Shown: in pieces, positions 15,825 to 24,251 of the stretch
Layout of the letters: every line of letters starts with the position of its first letter
Numbering within the stretch: the first letter of the stretch is position 1
Assembly: GCA_020832445.1 (NCBI GenBank)
Contig: JAFIEO010000074.1
Span: forward strand, 1-35,578
Length of the DNA stretch: 35,578 nt
Direction of reading: 5' to 3'
Source: Paracoccaceae bacterium
GTDB taxonomy: Bacteria > Pseudomonadota > Alphaproteobacteria > Rhodobacterales > Rhodobacteraceae
Notes under the pieces: model-generated
Database searches by the model: none
What the model was told of the DNA's origin: nothing
The model's input: the letters and a program-made list of their open reading frames with translations, nothing else
Position numbers and translations under genes: made by a program

Positions 15825-18046
15825 TCCAGCAAGGCAGGGCGCGCACTTTCCGCGCCCTTTACGCGACTACGCGCAATGATTTCAGAAACTTCATTCAGAT
15901 TGGCACGCCGGATCAGCGACTTGACCGGCCCTATGGATGCAGGGCGCATAGACAGTGCCTGAATGCCGATTCCCGCGAAGGCCAGCGCATCAAGCGGACG
16001 CCCCGCATCCTCGCCACAAAAGGACAGGTCGGTTCCCGCAACATGGCACCGGTCCACAATATGCTGAAGGAAGGCCAGAAAGCTAAGGTTCAGTGTGTCA
16101 TACCGGCGCCGCACCAGTTCATTTTCACGGTCAGCGGCAAAAAAGAACTGTTTCAGGTCATTCCCGCCGATCGAGATGAAATCCACGCTTTGGAAGAAAC
16201 TGTCAGGCGCATAAGCCAGTGACGGGGTTTCCAGCATGGTGCCCACTTCGACCTTGGCGGGCAGGATATGGCCAAGCCGGCGTTCGCGGTCCAACTCGCG
16301 CATAAGCACATCGCGGGCACGGTCGAATTCGCTGGCCTGTGCCACCAGCGGGAACATGATACTTAGCGGGCGTCCGGCGGCGGCGCGGATCAGGGCCTGT
16401 AGCTGCATGCGCAGCACACCGGGCTTGTCCAGGCCCACACGCAGCGCCCGCCAGCCCATTGCGGGGTTCGGTTCATCCGGGCGTTTCATATAGGGCATGA
16501 CCTTGTCAGACCCTATATCGAGGGTGCGGAAATACACCTTCTTGTCCTTGGCCGCGTCTAGAACGCGGGTGTAATTCGCAACCAGTTCGGACCGTTTGGG
16601 CATTTTGTCACGGATCAAGAACTGCAATTCGGTGCGAAACAGGCCGACGGCTTCTGCGCCGGAACTGGGCAGGGATGGCAAATCCGCCATCAGGCCCGCA
16701 TTCATTTTCAACCTGATACGCGTTCCGCACAGGGCTGTTGCCGGTTTGTCGCGCAGGCTGGCATAGCGTTCCTGTGCCTTGGCCTGCATCGCCATCTTGT
16801 CACGAAACGCGGAACTTATGGTGTCATCGGGGCGCAGATGCACCACGCCTTCGGTGCCATCGACCAGAATATGATCGCCATTCAGTGCATCGGTGGTGAT
16901 GCGCTGCACATTGATGACCAATGGAATGGCCAGCGCGCGCGCCACAATCGCAGCGTGGCTGCCGACAGATCCTTCTTCCAGTACCACACCGCGCAGTTTG
17001 CGGCCATATTCCAGCAATTCACCCGGCCCGATATTGCGCGCCACCAGAATAGGGCGTTCGGGCATTTCCGCGCCGGTTTCATTGCCCTGACCTGTCAGAA
17101 TGCGCAGAAGCCGGTTCGACAGGTCATCCAGATCATGCAACCGGTCGCGCAGATAGGCGTCGGGCACTGTTTCCAGCCGCGCGCGCGCTTCGGATTGTTC
17201 CTTTTCCACGGCGGCTTCTGCCGACAGGCCAAGGCGGATATCTTCTTCCATCCGCTTCAGCCAGCCGCGGGAATGGGCAAACATCCGGTATGTTTGCAAC
17301 ACTTCCATATGTTCCTTGTCGCGTGAACGTGTCGCGGCCAGCATGTCATCTACGGACACGCGCAGCGCGTTGACCGCGTGTTGCAGGCGCTCCAGTTCGG
17401 CCTCGGAATCATCATTGACCAGATTGGTGATGACCACACGCGGCTGATGCAGCCAGACATTGCCCTCGGCCTCGCCCTCCTGGGCGGTGATCCCGTGCAA
17501 AACAGCCTGACTCATATGTGGGGACGGCATGTCGGCCGACATCCCCACAAACGCGCCCAGTTCGGTCATTTCCGCAAGCACCATCGCGACCACTTCAAGG
17601 CCGTAAATCTCGTCCTCGGAATACAGGCGCGATTCGCGTGACTGGACAACAAGAACGCCAAGGCGTTCGCCCAAACGCTGGATTGGCACCCCCAGAAATG
17701 ATGTGAAAACATCCTCGCCGGTTTCGGGCATGTAGCGAAAGCCCGGCTCTGCGGGGGCGTTGGCGGTATTGATGGGTCGTGCCAGTCGCGCTGATTTGCC
17801 CACCAGCCCTTCGCCCAGCCGCAAACGGGTGTGATGCACTGATTCCGGCTTCAACCCTTCGGTCGCGCACAGTTCCAGCGTGTCTGGGTCGCGGAACAGA
17901 TACACCGAACAGACATCCGTATGCATGGATTCGGCGATGATTGTCGTGATCCTGTCCAGCCGCTCCTGTCCGGGGCTGCCTTGTGCAAGCGTGTCGCGCA
18001 ACCGGCGCAATAGAATGCGGCTGTCAGTTTGTGTTCTGTGGGGCAT
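15803..18046 (-). CDS. ptsP: Phosphoenolpyruvate-protein phosphotransferase of the nitrogen PTS (EI-Ntr)
   Basis: A 747-residue cytoplasmic enzyme. An N-terminal GAF domain (about 20-165) of the NifA type, a helical linker, the phospho-histidine swivel domain with His364 in GSHAAIVAR and the PEP-binding barrel with GGNDLKQFF and CGEDAG near the C-terminus identify enzyme I of the nitrogen phosphotransferase system. It phosphorylates NPr (PtsO) from PEP; the GAF domain senses glutamine in studied members. No NPr or EIIA-Ntr gene is in the window. GGAGG lies just before the ATG at 18046. It follows lysC after 30 bases on the same strand and is probably co-transcribed. Confidence 0.95.
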   Translation of the reverse strand: MPHRTQTDSRILLRRLRDTLAQGSPGQERLDRITTIIAESMHTDVCSVYLFRDPDTLELCATEGLKPESVHHTRLRLGEGLVGKSARLARPINTANAPAEPGFRYMPETGEDVFTSFLGVPIQRLGERLGVLVVQSRESRLYSEDEIYGLEVVAMVLAEMTELGAFVGMSADMPSPHMSQAVLHGITAQEGEAEGNVWLHQPRVVITNLVNDDSEAELERLQHAVNALRVSVDDMLAATRSRDKEHMEVLQTYRMFAHSRGWLKRMEEDIRLGLSAEAAVEKEQSEARARLETVPDAYLRDRLHDLDDLSNRLLRILTGQGNETGAEMPERPILVARNIGPGELLEYGRKLRGVVLEEGSVGSHAAIVARALAIPLVINVQRITTDALNGDHILVDGTEGVVHLRPDDTISSAFRDKMAMQAKAQERYASLRDKPATALCGTRIRLKMNAGLMADLPSLPSSGAEAVGLFRTELQFLIRDKMPKRSELVANYTRVLDAAKDKKVYFRTLDIGSDKVMPYMKRPDEPNPAMGWRALRVGLDKPGVLRMQLQALIRAAAGRPLSIMFPLVAQASEFDRARDVLMRELDRERRLGHILPAKVEVGTMLETPSLAYAPDSFFQSVDFISIGGNDLKQFFFAADRENELVRRRYDTLNLSFLAFLQHIVDRCHVAGTDLSFCGEDAGRPLDALAFAGIGIQALSMRPASIGPVKSLIRRANLNEVSEIIARSRVKGAESARPALLDYVAALP

Positions 18047-18076
18047 GGCCCCTCCAAATTTCTGCAGGCTGGTGGG

Positions 18077-19336
18077 TCAGCCCGCCTTGTCCAGTTCAAA
18101 CGCATCATGAAGCGCCTGAACAGCCAGTTCCATATATTTCCTGTCAATCAGGACTGAAATCTTGATTTCTGATGTCGCAATAACCTTGATGTTGACACCT
18201 TCATCCGCCAATGCGCGGAACATACGCGCGGCAACGCCTGCATGGCTGCGCATGCCGATGCCCACAACCGAAACCTTGGCTGCATCTTCATCTATTTCCA
18301 GCGCATCATAGCTGATGGACCCGGCATCGCGCGCCGCTTCCAGCGCCTTGCGCGCGCGCGTCACCTGATCGACAGGGCAGGAAAATGTCATGTCAGTGAC
18401 AGGCTTTTCGCGGCCCTTGTAGTTTTGTTCGGAAATATTCTGGACGATCATGTCCACATTGACGCCTGCTTCGGACAATGGCCCGAAAATGGCGGCGGCA
18501 ATGCCGGGGCGGTCTTCGACAGTGACAAGGGTCAGCTTGGCTTCTTCGCGGCTATAGGCCACGCCAGACACGACTTTCGATTCCATGATTTCATCCTCAT
18601 CACAGACCAGGGTTCCTGATGTTTCATCCGTATCATCGAAAGATGACAGTACGCGCAGCCGCACCTTGTAGCGCATCGCCAACTCGACTGACCGCGTTTG
18701 CAGCACTTTCGCGCCAAGGCTGGCCAGTTCAAGCATCTCTTCAAAACTGATTTTGTCCAGCTTGCGCGCCTTGGACGTTATGCGCGGGTCTGTTGTATAG
18801 ATGCCGTCCACATCTGTGTAGATATCGCAGCGTTCCGCATCAAACGCGGCAGCAAAGGCCACCGCCGTGGTATCGGACCCGCCGCGCCCCAATGTGGTAA
18901 TGCGCCCTTCAGGGCTGACACCTTGGAAACCCGCGATTACGGCAACCTTGAACCCTTCGGAGAATTTGGCGTCCAGATTGGCGCGCGGAATATCGACAAA
19001 CCGGGCCGCGCCATGGGCGCTGGTGGTCTGAATGGGCACTTGCCAGCCTTGCCAGCTGCGCGCGGGCACATCCATTTCCTGCAACGTCAGCGCCATCAGG
19101 CCCGCGGTCACATTCTCGCCCGAACTGACAACGGCGTCATATTCACGCGCGTCATACAGGGGCGAGGTTTCATTGACCCAGCCCACCAGTTCATTGGTCT
19201 TGCCCGACATCGCCGAGACGATGACGATCACGTCATAGCCGCGCGCAACCTCTGCCTTGACCTTTTGCGCCGCGTTGCGAATCCGTTCCAGATCCGCAAC
19301 CGAGGTGCCGCCGAATTTCATTACCAGAAGCGGCAT
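18077..19336 (-). CDS. lysC: Aspartate kinase
   Basis: A 419-residue enzyme that phosphorylates aspartate, the first step toward lysine, threonine, methionine and isoleucine. The kinase motif KFGGTS is at 7-12, GRGGSDTTA lies mid-protein, and two ACT regulatory domains fill the last 150 residues (from about 265, VSGVAYSREEAKLTLV), so feedback control by lysine and/or threonine is expected. Length fits monofunctional LysC. GGAGGGG lies seven to eight bases before the ATG at 19336; a GTG six codons upstream includes that ribosome site and is rejected. ptsP lies 30 bases downstream and the HDAC-like gene ends 67 bases upstream. Confidence 0.96.
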   Translation of the reverse strand: MPLLVMKFGGTSVADLERIRNAAQKVKAEVARGYDVIVIVSAMSGKTNELVGWVNETSPLYDAREYDAVVSSGENVTAGLMALTLQEMDVPARSWQGWQVPIQTTSAHGAARFVDIPRANLDAKFSEGFKVAVIAGFQGVSPEGRITTLGRGGSDTTAVAFAAAFDAERCDIYTDVDGIYTTDPRITSKARKLDKISFEEMLELASLGAKVLQTRSVELAMRYKVRLRVLSSFDDTDETSGTLVCDEDEIMESKVVSGVAYSREEAKLTLVTVEDRPGIAAAIFGPLSEAGVNVDMIVQNISEQNYKGREKPVTDMTFSCPVDQVTRARKALEAARDAGSISYDALEIDEDAAKVSVVGIGMRSHAGVAARMFRALADEGVNIKVIATSEIKISVLIDRKYMELAVQALHDAFELDKAG

Positions 19337-19403
19337 TGGCCGACCCCTCCACACGGTTTTCGCGCCACTTCATAGGCGTGTGCAGGGGGCGGCGCAAGGT
19401 GGC

Positions 19404-20588
19404 CTATGGACTTGGGGCAGGGCTTTGGGCGGTTTTTTTCCAACCCTGTGGCCCATTGTACCGCGAATGTGGTGACGTGGCGTCAAACCGCGCACGCAGG
19501 CTGGCCACGCCGTCTATGATTTCAGGCCGCACCGGTCCTTCGCGCGCAGGGTCGTTCAGCGTGGTTTTCCAGTGATCAAGGGGCGTGCGCCCCGCGCCCC
19601 GCCGGTTCCAGGCCAGCGCGCGCAAAACATCTTGCGCGGCATCGGGCAGGGGGCCATCCGCGCTGTGGCCGTTCAGCGCGCCCCACACCCGCGTCCAGCA
19701 GCGCGCGACCGACCACGGGTTATAGCCCCCGCCCCCCAGCACGATCAGGCGCGGCGACAGATCGCGCAGCGCCAGCGCGGTTTCCACATGGGCGTTATTG
19801 GACAGCGCCAGCCGCGACAGCGGGTCTTCTTCAATGGCATCCGACCCGCATTGCAACACCACCGCCTGCGGGTCGAACCGTTCCAGCACGGGCATAACAA
19901 GCTGGTGCAGGATGTGGCGCATCTCGGTGTCATTGAAGCCGCGCGGCACCGGCAGGTTCAGCGCCCGCCCGCCTGCGTCATCGCCCAGCGCGCCGGTGAA
20001 GGGCCAGCGGCGGTCTTCATGGACCGATATCATCAGCATATCTGGCGCACCGGCAAGTGCTGCGTCCACCCCGTCGCAATGATGCGCGTCAATATCGACA
20101 TAGGCAATGCGCGTAAGTCCCATATGCCGCAGTGCCAGCAGGCACAGCACAGGATCATTCAGATAACAAAACCCGTTCGCGCGGTCGGCCATGGCATGAT
20201 GTGTGCCGCCACCGGGCACATGCGCCACACCGCCATCGCGCAGCAATTCGGCTGCCAGCATCACCCCGCCTGCGCCTGTGGCGGGTCGGCGGAACATTTC
20301 AGCAAATACCGGATTGGCCGTTGTGCCCAGCCCGTGGCGCGCGCGTGTTGCGTCTGTCACCGTTTGCAGCGCTTCGGCCCGCATCAGGGCGGTGATATAG
20401 TCTGGGGTGTGAAATGCTGTCAGCATCTTGGGCTTGGCGCGCGGGCTGGTGTGGTATTGCGACAGCGGCAGCCAGCCCAATGCACGCGCAAGGTCCATCA
20501 CTGTGGACACGCGCGGAATATGCAGCGGGTGCCATGCGCCATAGCTGGACCCGCGATAAATGCCCGACCCTATGAAAACCGGCGTCAC
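19404..20588 (-). CDS. Histone deacetylase family protein (AcuC/acetylpolyamine amidohydrolase-like)
   Basis: A 394-residue zinc-dependent deacetylase of the arginase/deacetylase fold. The HDAC features are all present: GGGTHHAM with the His130/His131 pair, the zinc site VDIDAHHCDG (163-172), LQCGSDA and the active-site tyrosine loop GGGGYN. The active site appears complete, so it probably removes acetyl groups from lysine or polyamines; AcuC-type proteins deacetylate acetyl-CoA synthetase. The start is GTG at 20588, overlapping the stop of the glutathione peroxidase-like gene by four bases. The C-terminal 80 residues after the catalytic domain are poorly conserved in appearance. Confidence 0.9.
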   Translation of the reverse strand: MTPVFIGSGIYRGSSYGAWHPLHIPRVSTVMDLARALGWLPLSQYHTSPRAKPKMLTAFHTPDYITALMRAEALQTVTDATRARHGLGTTANPVFAEMFRRPATGAGGVMLAAELLRDGGVAHVPGGGTHHAMADRANGFCYLNDPVLCLLALRHMGLTRIAYVDIDAHHCDGVDAALAGAPDMLMISVHEDRRWPFTGALGDDAGGRALNLPVPRGFNDTEMRHILHQLVMPVLERFDPQAVVLQCGSDAIEEDPLSRLALSNNAHVETALALRDLSPRLIVLGGGGYNPWSVARCWTRVWGALNGHSADGPLPDAAQDVLRALAWNRRGAGRTPLDHWKTTLNDPAREGPVRPEIIDGVASLRARFDATSPHSRYNGPQGWKKTAQSPAPSP

Positions 20589-21094
20589 GGAAGCGCTGCG
20601 CGAATTTGCCGTGTGATTGCGCGCGCATTGGGACGCGTGCCTGACCCCCAGAACCCCATGAATTCACCGTCCGGGCCAATCAGGGCCTTGTTGAAATTCC
20701 ATGTCGGCACCGCGCCATGCGTATCCTTCAGCCAGCGATAGAACGGGTGCGCATCCGGACCGCGCACATTGGTGATTTCGGTGATGGGGAATGTCAGGCC
20801 GGTCTGGACGCGGCAGAAATCCTCGACCTCTTCATTGCTGGACAACTCCTGTCGGAAATCATCGGAGGGGACCGCCAGCACCACCAGACCGCGCGGTCCA
20901 TACTCGTCATATATCTGCTGCATGTCCCCGTATTGGCGTGTGAACCCGCACAGCGATGCAGTATTGACCACCAGCACAGGGTGCCCGCGCCAGTCGCCCA
21001 AATCCAGAACTTGCCCGTCCAAGCCCTTGAACTGAAATGCATAGACCGGAAAGCTTACGAATATCGCAATGATCATGGCGAAGATAGCGCGCAT
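20585..21094 (-). CDS. Exported glutathione peroxidase-like thiol peroxidase
   Basis: A 169-residue protein with a clear signal peptide (MRAIFAMIIAIFVSFPVYAF) and a glutathione-peroxidase thioredoxin fold. The peroxidatic cysteine is Cys49 in NTASLCGFT, and Trp132/Asn133 of the catalytic tetrad are in PTWNFNK. The position that normally holds Gln (NQF motif) reads DDF, so the tetrad is altered. It should act in the periplasm on hydroperoxides, probably with thioredoxin-like partners. The ATG at 21094 is preceded by AGGAGGGG; frames extending to 21139 are not supported. Its stop and the HDAC-like start overlap by four bases. Confidence 0.9.
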   Translation of the reverse strand: MRAIFAMIIAIFVSFPVYAFQFKGLDGQVLDLGDWRGHPVLVVNTASLCGFTRQYGDMQQIYDEYGPRGLVVLAVPSDDFRQELSSNEEVEDFCRVQTGLTFPITEITNVRGPDAHPFYRWLKDTHGAVPTWNFNKALIGPDGEFMGFWGSGTRPNARAITRQIRAALP

Positions 21095-21211
21095 CAGCCC
21101 CTCCTGTAGGTGCTTAAATCTAGTGCCGGTCTTTGCCATGGCAAAGGTTTCAGCTTGAATTCATCGCATCAGCGTTTAACTACGCAGCCAAGGGTGCAAG
21201 GGGCCTGGATC

Positions 21212-21652
21212 ATGATCAAATTCTCTCTCAGATGTTCACAAGGGCACGGGTTTGAAAGCTGGTTTCAGTCCGGCGCAGCATTTGACACTCTGCAAACCCG
21301 CAAACTTGTGGCCTGTCCGTCCTGTGGCGACACACAGGTCCAGAAGGCGTTGATGGCGCCCGCTGTGGCGCAAGCACAGTCCCCCGACAAGGCCGCACCA
21401 CCCGACACTCCGCCTGCCCCGCAACACAGCCCCGAACTGGCCGCAAAACTTCGGGAATTGCGCGCCCATATCGAGGCGCATTCCGAATATGTCGGGGATA
21501 ATTTCGCCTCTCAGGCGCGCGCGATGTATCTGGGCGACATACCCGACCGCCCCATCTATGGCGAGGCCCGCCCCGAGGACGCCAAAGCCCTGCTGGATGA
21601 TGGTGTTCCTGTTGTGCCGCTGCCCTTCATGCCCACACGCAAGGCGAATTAA
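21212..21652 (+). CDS. DUF1178 family protein
   Basis: A 146-residue protein of the DUF1178 family, found mainly in proteobacteria and of unknown function. Cys8 in FSLRC and the CPSCGD pair at Cys35/Cys38 suggest a rubredoxin-like zinc site near the N-terminus; the C-terminal half has the conserved YVGDNFASQARAMYLGD and RPIYGEA segments. The middle (about 45-75) is Pro/Ala-rich and probably flexible. AAGGGG precedes the ATG at 21212. It is divergent from the glutathione peroxidase-like gene, and an IS element lies 48 bases after its stop. Confidence 0.9.
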   Translation: MIKFSLRCSQGHGFESWFQSGAAFDTLQTRKLVACPSCGDTQVQKALMAPAVAQAQSPDKAAPPDTPPAPQHSPELAAKLRELRAHIEAHSEYVGDNFASQARAMYLGDIPDRPIYGEARPEDAKALLDDGVPVVPLPFMPTRKAN

Positions 21653-21696
21653 GGTGGAAATTAACTGGCGTCAGAAATGCTGTTCATGACACAAGT

Positions 21697-21700
21697 GGCC
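21697..21700. repeat. Left GGCC target-site duplication of the IS element
   Basis: GGCC at 21697-21700 abuts the left inverted repeat; the same four bases follow the right inverted repeat at 23344-23347. Four-base palindromic duplications fit IS1182-like elements. Because the element ends (GA.. and TA..) differ at the first base, the boundary could shift by a base or two. Confidence 0.65.
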
Positions 21701-23343
21701 GAGGCTGTGTGAAAACTCCAAGATGTGGTATGCTTCCTGCGATACAGGAGTGCATTCATGTCGGGTTTCATTGAAGGGGTAGACCGGGATCAAGTGACCC
21801 TGTTTCCGGATCGGCTTGAGGACTGGATCGATGAGAAGCATCTGGTTCGTGTGGTGGATCTGTTTGTTGATCAGCTTGATCTGGCTGGCCTTGGGTTCAC
21901 GCGCGCGGCGCATGCGCGGACCGGACGCCCCGGATACCATCCCGCCATTCTGCTGAAGCTGTTCATCTATGGCTACCTCAACCGGATCCCGTCCAGCCGC
22001 AGGCTGGAACGTGAAGCCGGGCGCAATGTCGAGGTGATGTGGCTGCTCGGGCGGCTGGTGCCGGATCACAAGACGATTGCCGATTTCAGGCGTGACAACG
22101 GTGGGGCCATTCGCAAGACTTGCGCGCAATTCGTGGAGCTGTGCCGCCGGATCGGCGCCTTGAAGGGCGACTGCGTGGCCATCGACGGGAGCAAATTCAA
22201 GGCGGTCAATAACCGCGACAAGAATTTCACCAAGGGCAAGATCGCCCGCCGCCTCGCGCATCTGGAGGCCGATGTCGAACGCTACATCACCGAGATGGTG
22301 CGCATAGACCGGCAAGAAACAGGCGAGGCGCGGGCCGAGAAGGTCGCCCATCTGGCGCATCGATACGGGCGGCTCAAGCAGGAAATCGAGAAGCTCAAGG
22401 CGATGGACAAGGCCCTAGCCGATGCGCCGGACGGCCAGATTTCCCTGACTGATCCCGATGCCCGCGCCATGGCCACGAGCGCGCGCAACAGCGGGTTGGT
22501 GGGCTACAATGCGCAATGCGCCGTGGACACCGAGACCCATATCATCGTCACGCATGACGTCACCAACAAGGGCTTCGACCGTGACCAACTCAGCCCGATG
22601 GCAATGGCGGCCAAGGATGCACTCGGGCGCGACACGCTGCATGCGCTGGCCGACAAGGGCTATTTCAGCGGTGTCGAGATTGCGGCCTGCGACAAGGCCG
22701 GCATCACTGTGACCATGCCGCGCCCCGAGACCTCGGGCAATCGCAAGAAGGGCATGTATGTGAAGGCTGACTTCAAATATGACCCCGACCGCGACGTCTA
22801 TATCTGCCCGACCGGCGACGCGCTAACCTACCGCTACACGCGCGAGGAAGACGGGCTTCTGGTCAAGCGCTACTGGACCAGTAAATGCGGGAGCTGCCCT
22901 GTCAAATCACGCTGCACCACGGGCAATGAACGCCGGGTCACCCGGTGGGAATACGAGCATCTGGTGGACGAGATGCGCGACCGCCTGCGCAGCGCCGATG
23001 ATCCGATGACCCTGCGCCGCTGCACGGTCGAGCATCCTTTCGGGACGATCAAAGCCTGGATGGGGACCACCCATTTCCTGATGCGCCACCTGAAGAATGT
23101 CCGCACCGAAATGGCGCTGAACGTGCTGGCCTACAATATCAAGCGCATGATTGCTTTGGTCGGGATCAAGGGGCTAATGGCGGCGATGCCCGCCTGAAAG
23201 AGAGGAAATCACTCCCCAAACCCGCTCAAACTGCGCTAATCGGCGCAACTGGTGGGTTGCATGAACGCAAGCAAGTCAAAAGCCCTGCTGTGAACCAATC
23301 ACGTTGCAAGCTGTTGGTGGCGCGATAGTTTCCACACAGCCTA
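21701..23343 (+). mobile_element. IS1182-family insertion sequence, apparently complete
   Basis: About 1.64 kb bounded by imperfect inverted repeats: GGCTGTGTGAAAACT at 21703-21717 and the complement of GGCTGTGTGGAAACT at 23327-23341 (one mismatch in 15). It holds one long transposase gene and about 130 bases of non-coding sequence at its right end. Flanking GGCC on both sides looks like the target duplication. Removing the element joins GGCC directly to the repeat at 23344, so it inserted at the edge of copy C. With intact repeats and reading frame it may still be active. Confidence 0.88.
21758..23197 (+). CDS. IS1182-family DDE transposase
   Basis: A 479-residue transposase. The N-terminal DUF772-like domain has LFPDRLEDWIDEKHLVRVVD and GRPGYHPAILLKLFIYGYL. 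The catalytic DDE triad is visible as the Asp in VAIDGSKFKA, the Asp in LADKGYFSG and the Glu in CTVEHPFGTIKAW. A CxxC-type segment (SKCGSCPVKSRC) lies between the second Asp and the Glu, as in IS1182 relatives, and a charged helical stretch (about 175-225) interrupts the early catalytic domain. The ATG at 21758 follows AGGAG by eight bases. The frame is intact from end to end, so the protein could be functional. Confidence 0.95.
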   Translation: MSGFIEGVDRDQVTLFPDRLEDWIDEKHLVRVVDLFVDQLDLAGLGFTRAAHARTGRPGYHPAILLKLFIYGYLNRIPSSRRLEREAGRNVEVMWLLGRLVPDHKTIADFRRDNGGAIRKTCAQFVELCRRIGALKGDCVAIDGSKFKAVNNRDKNFTKGKIARRLAHLEADVERYITEMVRIDRQETGEARAEKVAHLAHRYGRLKQEIEKLKAMDKALADAPDGQISLTDPDARAMATSARNSGLVGYNAQCAVDTETHIIVTHDVTNKGFDRDQLSPMAMAAKDALGRDTLHALADKGYFSGVEIAACDKAGITVTMPRPETSGNRKKGMYVKADFKYDPDRDVYICPTGDALTYRYTREEDGLLVKRYWTSKCGSCPVKSRCTTGNERRVTRWEYEHLVDEMRDRLRSADDPMTLRRCTVEHPFGTIKAWMGTTHFLMRHLKNVRTEMALNVLAYNIKRMIALVGIKGLMAAMPA

Positions 23344-23570
23344 GGCCTTTTGCTGCCGTTGGACTTTCCCAAGGCGCGGAATCAAGGCCGCAGGCCGCCG
23401 CGCCATCGGTGGGCCGTCCCGCATCCTGCCGATTTCGCTGATGGTGATTCAATCCTTTGAAGTCAGGAGTATGCCGCCTGCATAAAGTGAACTTCACTGG
23501 CGTCGGACCGGCAGGCCCCGGCCCACCGCTGGCGCGGGCTTTGTCCAAGTGTGAAGGGCAGCAAAAGGCC
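23344..23570 (+). repeat. Interspersed structured repeat, copy C (complete, best-defined)
   Basis: A 227-base copy with nested complementary blocks. Outer arms: GGCCTTTTGCTGCC (23344-23357) and GGCAGCAAAAGGCC (23557-23570), 14 of 14. Then TTGGAC and GTCCAA. Middle stem: CGCGCCATCGGTGGGCCG (23399-23416) with CGGCCCACCGCTGGCGCG (23519-23536), 17 of 18. Inner stem: CCTGCCG (23425-23431) with CGGCAGG (23509-23515). The apex has AGTGA-ACT-TCACT (23486-23498). The IS element touches its left end. The copy ends 28 bases from the stop of the ABC ATPase gene. Confidence 0.9.
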
Positions 23571-23597
23571 AAATCCGCCATCGCTTGCAGCTTGCTT

Positions 23598-24251
23598 CTA
23601 TAAGCGCGGGCGTTCGTCTTTGACCGGCTGTCCCATCACCGTGACAACCGGACCTGCGGCGGCACGGGCATCGTCATGATCATGGGTCACAAGGATCACC
23701 GGCAGGCCCCGCGCGCGGGCGCGGTCAAACACGAACCGGCGCATACTGGCGCGCATGTCACTATCCAGACTTGAAAACGGCTCGTCCAGCAAAAGCGCGC
23801 GGGGGGCCGACAGCAGGCTGCGCATCAACGCCACGCGCGCGCGCTGCCCGCCTGACAATGTAGCGGGATCGCGCGCGCCCATGCCGGGCAAACCCGCCTC
23901 AACCAACGCGGTGTCGATCAGGCCCGCGCGGTCGGGCAGGTGTTTGGGCAACCCGAATCCCAGATTGCCCGCAACCGACATATGCGGGAACAGGATGTCA
24001 TTTTGAAACAGAATGCCCATGCGCCGCGCATGGGTGGGTGTCTGCGTTACATTCACGCCATCCAGCCAGATTTGCCCGCGCATGCGGAAGGCGCGCGGCA
24101 AGGCCCCGATCAGGGCTGCAAGGACAGTCGATTTGCCGCAACCCGACGGCCCCATAATGGTCAGAACCTCGCCGCCGGCCACGCTTAGGTCCAGCTTCGC
24201 CAGCACACGACCGGCCAGCGTGATGCTCAGGCTTTCAAGGCGCAGGGTCAT
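23598..24251 (-). CDS. ynjD: ABC transporter ATP-binding protein, YnjD-like
   Basis: A 217-residue importer ATPase. Walker A GPSGCGKST starts at 34, the Q-loop is LFQND (81-85), the signature LSGGQ is at 132-136, Walker B LLLDEP at 153-158 and the switch His190 in VTHD, so it is fully equipped. The length equals that of E. coli YnjD, and the neighbours are the matching permease and binding protein. The ATG at 24251 overlaps the permease stop (ATGA). A longer open frame to 24596 only shadows the permease gene. The gene is last in its operon; repeat copy C lies just beyond the stop. Confidence 0.92.
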   Translation of the reverse strand: MTLRLESLSITLAGRVLAKLDLSVAGGEVLTIMGPSGCGKSTVLAALIGALPRAFRMRGQIWLDGVNVTQTPTHARRMGILFQNDILFPHMSVAGNLGFGLPKHLPDRAGLIDTALVEAGLPGMGARDPATLSGGQRARVALMRSLLSAPRALLLDEPFSSLDSDMRASMRRFVFDRARARGLPVILVTHDHDDARAAAGPVVTVMGQPVKDERPRL

